A DNA stretch of 64,000 nucleotides from Micromonospora echinofusca (GTDB lineage Bacteria > Actinomycetota > Actinomycetes > Mycobacteriales > Micromonosporaceae). The translations under genes were made by a program, and so were the position numbers. The DNA lies in assembly GCF_900091445.1 (NCBI RefSeq), contig NZ_LT607733.1:2372501-2436500 (forward strand), in the 5' to 3' direction. Each line of letters starts with the position of its first letter. Positions within the stretch are counted from its first letter, which is position 1. This document shows positions 45,966-54,206 of the stretch, piece after piece. The notes below the pieces were generated by a model. The model saw nothing but the letters and a program-made list of their open reading frames with translations. It was not told the origin of the DNA and did not search any database.

Positions 45966-46783
45966 GGGGAGACGGCGCGCACGCCCTGCGGCGGTTCTCG
46001 TTCAACCAGGCCACGTCGCAGCACTGGCCGCTGCCCGAGGTGGTCGCCGGCTGCGTCGCCGGCGGCGTGCCGGGCATCGGGCTGTGGCGGGAGCCGGTCG
46101 CCGCGTACGGGCTGGCGCGCGCCGCGAAGCTGGTCCGCGACGCCGGCCTCGAGGTCACGTCCCTGTGCCGGGGCGGCTTCTTCACCGCCGACGGCTGGCG
46201 GGAGGAGAACCTGCGGGCCATCGAGGAGGCCGCCACCCTCGGCACCTCGGTTCTCGTGCTGGTCTCCGGCGGTCTGCCGGCGGGCAGCCGGGACGTCGAC
46301 GGCGCCCGCCACCGGGTGGCCGACGCGATCGCGGAGCTGGCGCCGCACGCCGCCGCGGCGGGGGTGACGCTGGCGATCGAGCCGCTGCACCCGATGTTCT
46401 GCGCCGACCGCTGCGTGGTGTCCACCCTCGGCCAGGCGCTCGACATCGCCGAACGGTTCGACCCGGGCGTGGTCGGGGTCGTCGTCGACGCCTACCACGT
46501 GTGGTGGGACGACACCGTGTACGCGCAGATCGCCCGGGCCGGGGCGCGGATCGCCGCGTTCCAGGTGTGCGACTGGGTGACGCCGCTGCCCGAGGGGGTG
46601 CTGCTCGGCCGGGCCCTGCCCGGCGACGGCTGCATCGAGCTGCGCCGGCTGCGGGAGGCCGTCGACGCGGCCGGCTACTCCGGGCCGGTCGAGGTGGAGG
46701 TCTTCTCGGCCGAGGTGTGGGACCGGCCGGGTCGGGAGGTGCTGGCCGCCTCGGTCGCGGGATACCTGCGCCACGTCGCCTGA
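45962..46783 (+). CDS. sugar phosphate isomerase/epimerase (xylose isomerase-like TIM barrel)
   Basis: A 273-residue AP_endonuc_2/xylose-isomerase-like barrel. Metal-binding stretches: LAIEPLHPMFCADRCVV (Glu), VVVDAYHVWWDD (Asp/His), VCDWVTPLPEG, and VEVEVFSAEVWDRPG (Glu). GTG 45962 overlaps the previous stop by 4 nt. Last gene of the operon, with a strong hairpin after it. Likely interconverts keto-sugar intermediates. No transporter is in the operon. Confidence 0.87.
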   Translation: MRGDGAHALRRFSFNQATSQHWPLPEVVAGCVAGGVPGIGLWREPVAAYGLARAAKLVRDAGLEVTSLCRGGFFTADGWREENLRAIEEAATLGTSVLVLVSGGLPAGSRDVDGARHRVADAIAELAPHAAAAGVTLAIEPLHPMFCADRCVVSTLGQALDIAERFDPGVVGVVVDAYHVWWDDTVYAQIARAGARIAAFQVCDWVTPLPEGVLLGRALPGDGCIELRRLREAVDAAGYSGPVEVEVFSAEVWDRPGREVLAASVAGYLRHVA

Positions 46784-46787
46784 GGAC

Positions 46788-46819
46788 GCTCCCGGCCGGC
46801 CGGGCGGCCGGCCGGGAGC
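46788..46819 (+). terminator. strong hairpin terminator
   Basis: A perfect 14-bp stem, GCTCCCGGCCGGCC with GGCCGGCCGGGAGC, around a GGGC loop, five bases after the isomerase stop. Confidence 0.8.
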
Positions 46820-46836
46820 CGGGCGAGGATGAGGAG

Positions 46837-47280
46837 GTGACCGACCGACGGGTGCACCTCGACGATCTCGGCGCGTGGCTCGTCAAGGGCAACGCGGACG
46901 GCAGCGACCTGGCCGACCGCCTCGCCCGCGAGCCGAGGGTGACGAGCTGGTGCGTACGCCCCGGCTACCGCACCCGGCTGATGCGCGCCGGTCAGCCGGT
47001 GGTGCTCTGGGCCAGCGGCAGCCGCGGCCGGCTCGCGTACGGCGTCTGGGGCGTGGGGCTGGTGGCCGCCGCCGCGGTGCCGGGCGAGCCGGGCGCGCCC
47101 TGGTCGGTGCCGCTGGACCTGACGGTCCTCGACGCCGCGCACCGCGTGCCCCGGGAGCTGCTGCGGGCCGACGCCCGGCTGGCCGGGGCGGAGGTGCTGC
47201 GGCAGCCGCAGGGCGCCAACCCGTCCTTCCTCACGGCGGCCGAGTTCGCCGCGCTGCGCGAACACCTGCCGCCGGGCTGA
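46837..47280 (+). CDS. EVE/PUA-like domain protein
   Basis: A 147-residue protein. The order WLVKGNADGSDLADRL, TSWCVRPGYRTRLMRAGQPVVL and GVWGVGLVAAA resembles EVE-domain proteins (PUA-like fold), which bind modified nucleic acids or nucleotides. The GTG start is preceded by GAGGATGAGGAG. It stands alone after the sugar operon's terminator. Function unknown. Confidence 0.55.
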   Translation: MTDRRVHLDDLGAWLVKGNADGSDLADRLAREPRVTSWCVRPGYRTRLMRAGQPVVLWASGSRGRLAYGVWGVGLVAAAAVPGEPGAPWSVPLDLTVLDAAHRVPRELLRADARLAGAEVLRQPQGANPSFLTAAEFAALREHLPPG

Positions 47281-47298
47281 CGACCCGGGGCCGCCGTC

Positions 47299-47327
47299 TT
47301 CACGCCACCCGTCCGGCTCTCTATGAT
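47299..47327 (+). promoter_or_regulatory. sigma-70-type promoter for the glcD gene
   Basis: TTCACG at 47299-47304 and TATGAT at 47322-47327, spaced 17 bp, give a good vegetative-type promoter. Transcription from near 47334 would leave a leader of about 75 nt with short inverted segments (CCGG-GAGAGCCGG) before ATG 47408; I do not recognise a riboswitch. Confidence 0.55.
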
Positions 47328-47407
47328 CGGTGAAAACTGTCGCCAGACAGCCGGTGGAGAGCCGGCAAAAACCTACAGGCGCGACCGGCGCGCCGGGAAG
47401 GGTGGGC

Positions 47408-48793
47408 ATGGCGCTGTCCGCGACCGTCCTCGCCGAGCTGCGCGGCATCGTCGGCCCCTCGCACGTGCACGACGCGGCCGGTGACCTCGTGGCGTACGCG
47501 CGGGACGCGACGCCGCTGTTCTCCCACCGGCCGGACGCGGTGGTCTTCCCGGCCGACACCGCCGAGGTCTCCGCCGTGCTGGCGCTCGCCACCCGGCACC
47601 AGGTGCCCGTGGTGCCGCGCGGCGCCGGCTCCAACCTGTGCGCCGCGACCGTGCCGCTGCGCGGCGGCATCGTGCTGGTGCTGACCCGGCTCACGACGAT
47701 CCTGGAGGTCAGCGCCGACGAGCTGCTGGCCCGGGTGCAACCGGGCGTGACCAGCGCCGCCCTGGCCGACGCCGCCGCCGCGCGGGGGCTGCTCTGGGCG
47801 CCCGATCCGGGCAGCCGCACCGTCGCCACCGTCGGCGGCACCATCGCCACCTGCGCCGGCGGGTTGCGCGGCCTGAAGTACGGCGTGACCCGCAACTACG
47901 TGCTGGGACTGGAGGCGGTGCTGCCCACCGGCGAGGTGATCCGCACCGGCGGGCGGCTGTGGAAGGACGTCGCCGGCTACGACCTGACCCGGCTGCTCAC
48001 CGGCTCCGAGGGCACCCTCGCCGTGATCACCGAGGCCACCGTGGCGCTGCTGCCCGCCCCGGCGTCGGCGAACACCGGGGTCGCGTACTTCCCGACGCTG
48101 GCCGACGCGGGGGAGGCCGTCGCCCGGGTGATCCGCGCCGGTGTGGTGCCGGCGACGCTGGAGTTCCTCGACCGGGCCTGCATCGCGGCCGTGGAGGACT
48201 TCGCCCACCTGGGGCTGCGCGCCGACGCCGGCGCGCTGCTGCTCTTCGGCGACGACGGCCCGCCCGACCTGGTCGCCGCCCACCTCGACCGGATCGGCGC
48301 GGCCTGCGTCGAGGCCGGCGCGGTGGAGGTCACCACGGCCCGCGAGGTCGCCCAGGCCGAGGCCCTGCTGGCCGCCCGCCGCTGCGCGCTGCCGGCGCTG
48401 TCGCGCCGGGGCGGGGTGACGATCCTGGAGGACGCGACCGTGCCCCGGCCGCGGATCGCCGAGATGGTCGACCGCATCGACGCCATCGCCGCCCGGCACG
48501 GCGTCGCCATCGCCACCTTCGGCCACGCCGGCGACGGCAACCTGCATCCCACCTGCGTGCTCGACTCGGCCGAGGACCATGAGGCGGTACGCCGGGCCGA
48601 GGCGGCCTTCGCCGACGTCTTCGCCGCCGCCATCGACCTCGGCGGCACCATCACCGGCGAGCACGGGGTGGGGGCGGCGAAGCTGCCGTTCCTCGCCGCC
48701 CGCCTCGGCGACGACCAGCTCGCCCTGCTGCGGCGGATCAAGACGGCCTTCGACCCGGCGGGCATCCTCAACCCCGGAAAGCTGGGATCATGA
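47408..48793 (+). CDS. FAD-linked oxidase, GlcD-type (2-hydroxyacid dehydrogenase)
   Basis: A 461-residue FAD_binding_4 plus FAD-oxidase_C protein. FAD-binding PRGAGSNLCA and GSRTVATVGGTIATCAGG, C-terminal FGHAGDGNLHPTC and TGEHGVGAAKLPFL are diagnostic of GlcD/D-lactate dehydrogenase. Oxidises glycolate, lactate or a similar 2-hydroxyacid. I chose ATG 47408 with GGAAGGG upstream; an earlier ATG near 47330 overlaps the promoter -10. Overlaps the iron-sulfur subunit gene by 4 nt. Confidence 0.9.
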   Translation: MALSATVLAELRGIVGPSHVHDAAGDLVAYARDATPLFSHRPDAVVFPADTAEVSAVLALATRHQVPVVPRGAGSNLCAATVPLRGGIVLVLTRLTTILEVSADELLARVQPGVTSAALADAAAARGLLWAPDPGSRTVATVGGTIATCAGGLRGLKYGVTRNYVLGLEAVLPTGEVIRTGGRLWKDVAGYDLTRLLTGSEGTLAVITEATVALLPAPASANTGVAYFPTLADAGEAVARVIRAGVVPATLEFLDRACIAAVEDFAHLGLRADAGALLLFGDDGPPDLVAAHLDRIGAACVEAGAVEVTTAREVAQAEALLAARRCALPALSRRGGVTILEDATVPRPRIAEMVDRIDAIAARHGVAIATFGHAGDGNLHPTCVLDSAEDHEAVRRAEAAFADVFAAAIDLGGTITGEHGVGAAKLPFLAARLGDDQLALLRRIKTAFDPAGILNPGKLGS

Positions 48794-49968
48794 CGGGCGA
48801 CGTGTTCGACCCGGAGCAGCTGTCGCGCTGCATCTCCTGCGGGTTCTGCCTGCCGGCCTGCCCCACGTACGCGATGACCGGCGACGAGGCGTCCTCGCCG
48901 CGCGGCCGGATCACCCTGATGCGCGCGTTGCAGGACGGCTCCCTGCCCCCGGACGACGCCACCCTGGCCGAGCAGTCTTCGTTCTGCCTGGGCTGTCGGG
49001 CCTGCGAGCCGGTCTGCCCGGCGGGCGTCGAGTACGGCAGCCTGCTGGAGCAGTGGCGGGTGCACCAGTGGCGGGGCTGGCGGCGGCCGCTGGTGGCCCG
49101 GGCGCTCATGCTGCTCGTCGAGCAGCGCTGGCTGCTGCGGCTCTCGGGCCTCCTCCGCCGCGCCGCCCGCGGCCGGCGCGCCACCCCGGCCCCGACCGCC
49201 CTGACCCCGACCGCCCCGGCCTTGGCCCCGGCCCGGCCGACCTCGGGCGCGGCACCCGCTCCGGGGGCGGCCCCCGGGTCCGCCGCCCCCGCCGGGCCGG
49301 GCGCGCAGCTCATGCTGGGGTGTGTGGAGCGGGGGCTCTACCCGGCGGTCAGCCGGGCGGCGCACGCGCTCGCCCCCGAGCTGGCCGTCCCCACCGCGCA
49401 GGGCTGCTGCGGCGCGCTGCACGCGCACAACGGCGACCTGGCCGGCGGCGAGCGGCTGGCCGAGCGCCTCGGCGAGGACCTGCCCGGCACGATCGTCACC
49501 ACCTCCGGCGGCTGCGCCGCGCACCTCGCCTCCGTGCTCGGCGCCGACCGGGTACGCGAGCTGTCCACCTGGCTCGCCGGCCGGCCCACCGGCACCGAAC
49601 TGCGCGTCGACGGCCGGCGCGCCCGGGTGGCCCTCCAGGACTCCTGCCACCTGCGCAACGGCCTCGGCGTCTTCGCCGAACCCCGGGCGCTGCTGCGCCA
49701 GGTCGCCGACTACGTGGAGCTGCCCTCGGCGGCCACCTGCTGCGGGGCGGCCGGCACGTACTCGCTGCTGCGGCCGAAGGAGTCGCGGCGGATCCTGGAC
49801 GCGAAGCTCGACGAGATCGAGGCCGCCGGGGTGGACCTCGTGGTGACGGTCAACCCCGGCTGCCTGCGTCAGTTGCGCACCGGGCTGCGCCGACGTCGGT
49901 CCGCCGTACGGGCCGTGCACCTCGCCGAGCTGCTCGCCCGCGTCCAGTCGCCGACGTCACCCGCCTGA
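48790..49968 (+). CDS. iron-sulfur (GlcF-type) oxidase subunit
   Basis: A 392-residue protein with two 4Fe-4S ferredoxin motifs, RCISCGFCLPACP and SFCLGCRACEPVCP, then a low-complexity Ala/Pro linker (residues about 128-170), and two cysteine-rich CCG domains (QGCCGALHAHNGD, ATCCGAAGTYSL). It passes electrons from the flavin subunit to the membrane chain. Forms the oxidase with the upstream GlcD; no GlcE is present. Confidence 0.9.
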   Translation: MTGDVFDPEQLSRCISCGFCLPACPTYAMTGDEASSPRGRITLMRALQDGSLPPDDATLAEQSSFCLGCRACEPVCPAGVEYGSLLEQWRVHQWRGWRRPLVARALMLLVEQRWLLRLSGLLRRAARGRRATPAPTALTPTAPALAPARPTSGAAPAPGAAPGSAAPAGPGAQLMLGCVERGLYPAVSRAAHALAPELAVPTAQGCCGALHAHNGDLAGGERLAERLGEDLPGTIVTTSGGCAAHLASVLGADRVRELSTWLAGRPTGTELRVDGRRARVALQDSCHLRNGLGVFAEPRALLRQVADYVELPSAATCCGAAGTYSLLRPKESRRILDAKLDEIEAAGVDLVVTVNPGCLRQLRTGLRRRRSAVRAVHLAELLARVQSPTSPA

Positions 49969-49995
49969 GCGGTCACGCCGGCCGGGGGCACCGCC

Positions 49996-52263
49996 TCACT
50001 CGGTGCGCATGCCGTCCGGGCGGGTCAGCCGCCACAGCGCCGGCAGGCTGAGCCCGGTGACCAGCAGCACCACCGCGGCCCCGAGGCCGGTGGAGATGCC
50101 CAGCGCCGGCCAGGCGACGGTGACCGGCATCTGCACCATCCGCAGCAGCACCGCGCCGAGGCCGAGACCGAACACGACCGCCAGGGCGAGCCCGATCACC
50201 ACCGGCACGGCGCTCTGCCACAGCACCGACCAGCTCAGCGTGGAGCGGCGGGTGCCCACCGCCACCAGCATCGCCAGCAGCCGGCGGCGCTCGCGCAGCT
50301 GCTCCAGCACGCCGACGAGCATGCTGGCCGCGATCAGCAGCAGGGTGACCACCGCGCCGATGTACAGGCCGCGCTGGACGTTGACGAACTGGTTGGCCTG
50401 CCGGTTCTCGGTCAGCGTGAGCACCGAGGCGTACGGGTCGGCCCCGAGGGCGGCGTTGCGGACGTGCTCCACCGCGTCCGGCTGGTCGGCGGCGAGGCGC
50501 AGGTACGCCTCCGCGCGCAGCGGCCCGAGCCGGGCGGCGTCGACCGCGCCGGGAGTGACCAGCACCCCGCCCTGCCGGTAGCCGGACGGGTCGACGCGCA
50601 CCGGCGTCTCCCGGGCGGTGGACGGCACCCGCCAGGCCACCTCGTCGGCGACCGTGACCGCGCTGCCCGCACCGAAACCGGCCGGCTCGCCCTCCGCGTC
50701 CGGGACCAGGAACACGTCGCCGTCGGCGCACCGGTCGAGCCGGGCGAACTCCGCCAGCGCCGCGCAGTCGCCGATCCGCAGCGTGCCGTACGCTTCGCCG
50801 GCCCTGACCGAGGTGGCCAGGGTGGCGTTGCTCGCGGTGACCCCGGACGCTCCGGCCAACCGGTCCAGCCCCGCCGCCGCGTCCGCCCGCGGGGAGAACT
50901 GCACCTGCACCTGGGCCCGGGACGTGTCCTGCCCGGTGTCGAAGGTGAACTGCCCGGCGACGCCGGCGAAGAGCATCTGCAACCCGATGGTGCCCGCCAC
51001 GGCGACGGCGATGCCGTTGACCAGCCGCGCCGAGGCGGCGCTGTCGAGCTGGAGGCGGCGCACCGCGAGCTGCCACGCGACGGGGCCGCCGCGCAGCCGG
51101 CGTACGAGCAGATCGGTGAGCCAGGGCAGCAGGGTGACCACGCCGACCAGCAGCAGCACGGCGCCGGCCGCCGTCTGCCGCTCGCTGCCCAGCGGCGCGA
51201 TGCCGGCGGCGCCGGCCAGCAGCAGCCCGATCCCGGCGGCCGGCAGCAGCAGCCGCCACACCAGCCGGCGGCGCACCGGCGTGGCGCGCCGGGTCACCCC
51301 GAGCGGCTCGATCAGCACGGCGCGCATCGACACCAGCGTCACGACGACGGCGAGCGCCGGCACCGCCACCACGACGGCGGCGACCAGCGGCAGCGGCGGG
51401 CGCACGTCGGCGGCGTACACGCTCAGGTCCATGAGGGTGACCAGCGGCACCACCTGCCGGCCGAGCGCGAAGAGCAGGCCGCCGGCCGCGACCCCGAGCA
51501 GCGCGCCGGTGGCGGCCTCCCCGGCGGCGATCCGGCGGACCATCGCGGCGTCGGCGCCGACGAGCCGCAGCGCGGCCAGTCGCCGGTCGCGCCGCTCGCC
51601 GCCGAAGCGCACGGCGGCGGCGAGGAAGACCGCGATGGGCAGCAGCAGGACCACGAAGATGACGACCACCAGCACCATCAGCACCGGGTCGAAGGCCTCG
51701 CCGGGCAGTCCGCCGCCGAAGGCGTCCAGCCGGACCGCGTCGTCGGCCGTGAGGGTGCCGCTACCCAGGTAGTAGGCCAGCTCGCGCGGACCCGCCAGCC
51801 CCTCGTCGGCGATGACGCCGGTGACCGTGGCCCCGCCGAGGCGGGGGGCGAACAGCGCGCCGTCGGCGGAGTCGAGCAGATCGCGCAGGGCGGGGGAGAC
51901 CAGCACCTCGCCGGCGCGGGGCAGCGCCGCCACCCCCGGCGGGACCGGTGCGGCCGGTCCCTCGGGCCGCAACATCCGGCCGCGCACCGGCTGTCCCCGG
52001 AACTCGGTGTCGGTCTGGCGGATCAGCAGGGTGTTCGCGGCGGCCGGGATCCGCTCGCCCATCCGCAGGTCGTCGCGGGCGTCGCCGCGTGCCTGCCGGG
52101 CGTCCAGCGCGCCGGGCACCGCGGCGGCGAGCAGCAGCATCGCCACCCCCACGCCGACGCCGACGGCGGTGAGCACCGCCCGCAGCCAGCCGTCCCGGCC
52201 GCCGGTGAAGGCCATCCGGGCGCCCATGACCAGGTCGGCCGCGCGGTCGCGCAGCCGGGTCAC
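49996..52263 (-). CDS. FtsX-like ABC transporter permease
   Basis: A 755-residue MacB/FtsX-type permease with about ten transmembrane helices in the usual pattern: one N-terminal, three mid-protein (VLMVLVVVIFVVLLLPIAVF and following), one central group near residues 420-500, and three at the C-terminus, separated by two large extracellular domains. Acts with the ATPase downstream in the operon order PadR-ATPase-permease. GTG 52263 overlaps the ATPase stop by 4 nt. Substrate likely a peptide or lipid; some MacB-type systems export antimicrobials. Confidence 0.85.
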   Translation of the reverse strand: MTRLRDRAADLVMGARMAFTGGRDGWLRAVLTAVGVGVGVAMLLLAAAVPGALDARQARGDARDDLRMGERIPAAANTLLIRQTDTEFRGQPVRGRMLRPEGPAAPVPPGVAALPRAGEVLVSPALRDLLDSADGALFAPRLGGATVTGVIADEGLAGPRELAYYLGSGTLTADDAVRLDAFGGGLPGEAFDPVLMVLVVVIFVVLLLPIAVFLAAAVRFGGERRDRRLAALRLVGADAAMVRRIAAGEAATGALLGVAAGGLLFALGRQVVPLVTLMDLSVYAADVRPPLPLVAAVVVAVPALAVVVTLVSMRAVLIEPLGVTRRATPVRRRLVWRLLLPAAGIGLLLAGAAGIAPLGSERQTAAGAVLLLVGVVTLLPWLTDLLVRRLRGGPVAWQLAVRRLQLDSAASARLVNGIAVAVAGTIGLQMLFAGVAGQFTFDTGQDTSRAQVQVQFSPRADAAAGLDRLAGASGVTASNATLATSVRAGEAYGTLRIGDCAALAEFARLDRCADGDVFLVPDAEGEPAGFGAGSAVTVADEVAWRVPSTARETPVRVDPSGYRQGGVLVTPGAVDAARLGPLRAEAYLRLAADQPDAVEHVRNAALGADPYASVLTLTENRQANQFVNVQRGLYIGAVVTLLLIAASMLVGVLEQLRERRRLLAMLVAVGTRRSTLSWSVLWQSAVPVVIGLALAVVFGLGLGAVLLRMVQMPVTVAWPALGISTGLGAAVVLLVTGLSLPALWRLTRPDGMRTE

Positions 52264-52940
52264 GCCGCGACCTCCAGGTCCCGGGTGCGCCCGTCGCGGA
52301 CCACGACCTCCCGATCGGAGTACGCGGCCACCCGCGCCTCGTGGGTCACCAGCACCACGGCCGCCCCGGTGTCCCGGGCGGCGGCGGTGAGCAGCCGCAT
52401 GACCCGCTCGCCGTTGAGCGAGTCGAGCGCCCCGGTCGGCTCGTCGGCGAAGACGACCCGTGGCCGGGTGACCAGCGCCCGGGCGACCGCCACCCGCTGC
52501 CCCTGCCCGCCGGAGACCTCGCCGGGTCGCTTGCCGGCCACCTCGGCGACCTCCAGGCGCTCCAGCCACTCGGCGGCCCGCCGCTCCGCCTCGCGGCGGC
52601 CGACCCGGGCCAGCCGCAGCGGCAACGCGACGTTCTCCAGGCAGGTCAGCTCCGGCACGAGCTGACCGAACTGGAAGACGAAGCCGAACTCCTCCCGGCG
52701 CAGCGCGCTGCGTTCGGCGTCGCTGAGGGCGCCGAGGTCGCGGCCGGCGTAGCACACGCGGCCGGAGTCGGGCCGGGTGATGCCGGCGAGGCAGTGCAGC
52801 AGGGTGGACTTGCCGGAGCCCGACGAGCCCATGAGGGCCAGCACCTCGCCGGGGTGCACGCGCAGGCTGGCGCCGGCGAGCGCCCGGGTCGGCCCGAACG
52901 AGCGGTGCAGGTCCTCGGCGAGCAGCAGCGGGGCGCTCAC
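52260..52940 (-). CDS. ABC transporter ATP-binding protein (MacB/LolD-type)
   Basis: A 226-residue ATPase with Walker A GSSGSGKST, signature VSGGQGQRVAVARAL, Walker B VVFADEPTGALDS and the switch His in VLVTHEARVAAY. The Q in SGGQGQR is usual for this branch. GTG 52940 overlaps the PadR stop. Partners the FtsX-like permease. Confidence 0.92.
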   Translation of the reverse strand: MSAPLLLAEDLHRSFGPTRALAGASLRVHPGEVLALMGSSGSGKSTLLHCLAGITRPDSGRVCYAGRDLGALSDAERSALRREEFGFVFQFGQLVPELTCLENVALPLRLARVGRREAERRAAEWLERLEVAEVAGKRPGEVSGGQGQRVAVARALVTRPRVVFADEPTGALDSLNGERVMRLLTAAARDTGAAVVLVTHEARVAAYSDREVVVRDGRTRDLEVAA

Positions 52941-53461
52941 GACCGCACCGTCGCGGCCAGCTCGTCGAGGCGGGCGGCGGTCAGCTCCAGCCAGCGCAGG
53001 TCCGCCTCGAGGTGGAACAGGGCGTGGTCGCAGACCAGTTGCTCGGCGAGGTCGCCGTCGCGCTTGCGGCGGGTCAGCTCGCGCATCATCCGCAGGTGCT
53101 CGGAGCGCTGCACGTCGAGCACGTCGGCGGCCGGGCGGCCGGTCAGCAGGGCCAGCACCACCTTGGTGTAGAGGGTGCTCTGCAGGTACGGCTCGGGTTT
53201 CTCGGCCCGGGCCAGCCACTGCGCCACGTCGGTGACGCCGGCCTCGGTGATCGCGTACCGCTTGCGCTCCGGGCCCTCGCCCGGTTCGACCGCGTCCACC
53301 TCGACCAGGCCGCCGCGCAGCAGCCGGGAGAGGGTGGCGTAGACCTGCCCGTACGCGAGCGGGCGGGCGTGACCGAAGCGCTCGTCGTAGAGGCGTTTGA
53401 TGTCGTAGCCGTGGCGGGGGGTGGCCTCCAGGAGGCCGAGGAAGGTCTGTCCGATCGACAT
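52937..53461 (-). CDS. PadR-family transcriptional regulator
   Basis: A 174-residue PadR repressor: winged helix IGQTFLGLLEATPRHGYDIK through YAITEAGVTDVAQWL, then a C-terminal dimerisation helix bundle (EHLRMMRELTRRKRDGDL). First gene of the ABC export operon, overlapping the ATPase gene by 4 nt. No Shine-Dalgarno precedes ATG 53461. TATAGT ends only seven bases before it on the same strand, so the mRNA may be leaderless. Typical role: derepress the transporter when a toxic ligand binds. Confidence 0.9.
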   Translation of the reverse strand: MSIGQTFLGLLEATPRHGYDIKRLYDERFGHARPLAYGQVYATLSRLLRGGLVEVDAVEPGEGPERKRYAITEAGVTDVAQWLARAEKPEPYLQSTLYTKVVLALLTGRPAADVLDVQRSEHLRMMRELTRRKRDGDLAEQLVCDHALFHLEADLRWLELTAARLDELAATVRS

Positions 53462-53469
53462 GGGCGGGA

Positions 53470-53502
53470 CTATACACACCGCGTATACCTCGCGCGTATA
53501 CC
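53470..53502. promoter_or_regulatory. PadR operator-like direct repeats and leaderless promoter
   Basis: CGCGTATACC occurs at 53480-53489 and again at 53493-53502, a 13-bp spacing, and a third partial copy TATAC is at 53471-53475. On the minus strand TATAGT serves as a -10 seven bases before the PadR ATG. The repeats cover the promoter, so binding would repress the operon; binding by PadR is inferred. Confidence 0.6.
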
Positions 53503-53543
53503 GGTACAGTGCCCGCTCACCATCTCTGCACCGGGAGGTCACC

Positions 53544-54119
53544 GTGTTCGCCCTGCCCCTGACCGAGGACGCCGAGCTGCGTCCCCTGGAGCCCTGGCGG
53601 GCCGGGGAGTTCCTCGCCCACCTCGACCGGGCCCGCACGCACATCGCGCCCTGGGTGTCGCCCTCGTTCGTCGTCGGCGACCTCGACTCCGCCCGGGCCG
53701 TGCTCCAGAGCTACGCGGACCGGTGGGCACGCGACGCCGGCGGCATCTGGGGCATCTGGCGGCGGGGTGAGCTGGTCGGCGGGGTCATGTTCGTCGCGTT
53801 CGACACCGCCTCGGGCGTCTGCGAGGCCGGCTGCTGGCTGGAGCCCGCGGGGGAGGGGCACGGTCTGGTCACCCGGGCGGTCGGCCGGATCGTCGACTGG
53901 GCGGTACGCGAGCGCGGCATCCACCGGGTCGAGTGGCGCACCAAGGCGGACAACGCCCGCAGCATCGCCACCGCCCGGCGGCTGGGCATGCGCCTCGACG
54001 GGACGCTGCGCGAGGTCTACCCGGGGCCGGCCGGGCGCATCGACATCGAGGTGTGGTCGGTGCTGGCCCCCGAGTGGCGCGGCGTCCGGTCGGACGCCGG
54101 CGAGCACCGCGCCGCGTGA
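53544..54119 (+). CDS. RimJ/RimL-type GNAT acetyltransferase
   Basis: A 191-residue acetyltransferase of the RimL/ribosomal-serine type: LRPLEPWRAGEFLAHLDRAR at the start, then CWLEPAGEGHGLVTRAVGRI (acetyl-CoA loop) and VEWRTKADNARSIATARRLG. GTG 53544 has GGGAGG seven bases upstream. Divergent from the PadR operon across the operator repeats. Substrate is unknown; members acetylate N-termini of proteins or small amines. Confidence 0.83.
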   Translation: MFALPLTEDAELRPLEPWRAGEFLAHLDRARTHIAPWVSPSFVVGDLDSARAVLQSYADRWARDAGGIWGIWRRGELVGGVMFVAFDTASGVCEAGCWLEPAGEGHGLVTRAVGRIVDWAVRERGIHRVEWRTKADNARSIATARRLGMRLDGTLREVYPGPAGRIDIEVWSVLAPEWRGVRSDAGEHRAA

Positions 54120-54122
54120 GCG

Positions 54123-54189
54123 GGGCACCCGGTCCGGCGCCGCCACGAGCAGCAGCGCGTACGCGCTCGTGCGACCGGACCGGGTGCCC
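54123..54189. terminator. bidirectional terminator with nested hairpin
   Basis: A perfect 15-bp stem GGGCACCCGGTCCGG / CCGGACCGGGTGCCC encloses a smaller hairpin (CGAGC/GCTCG). It separates the convergent acetyltransferase and chitinase genes. Confidence 0.8.
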
Positions 54190-54206
54190 AGGGAGGCGAC
54201 GTCCGA

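Noticed and set aside
47328..47407. Possible riboswitch in the leader of the glcD gene
   Set aside because: Purine-rich GGTGGAGAGCCGG segment recalled the glycine riboswitch, but the conserved aptamer core and tandem layout are absent.
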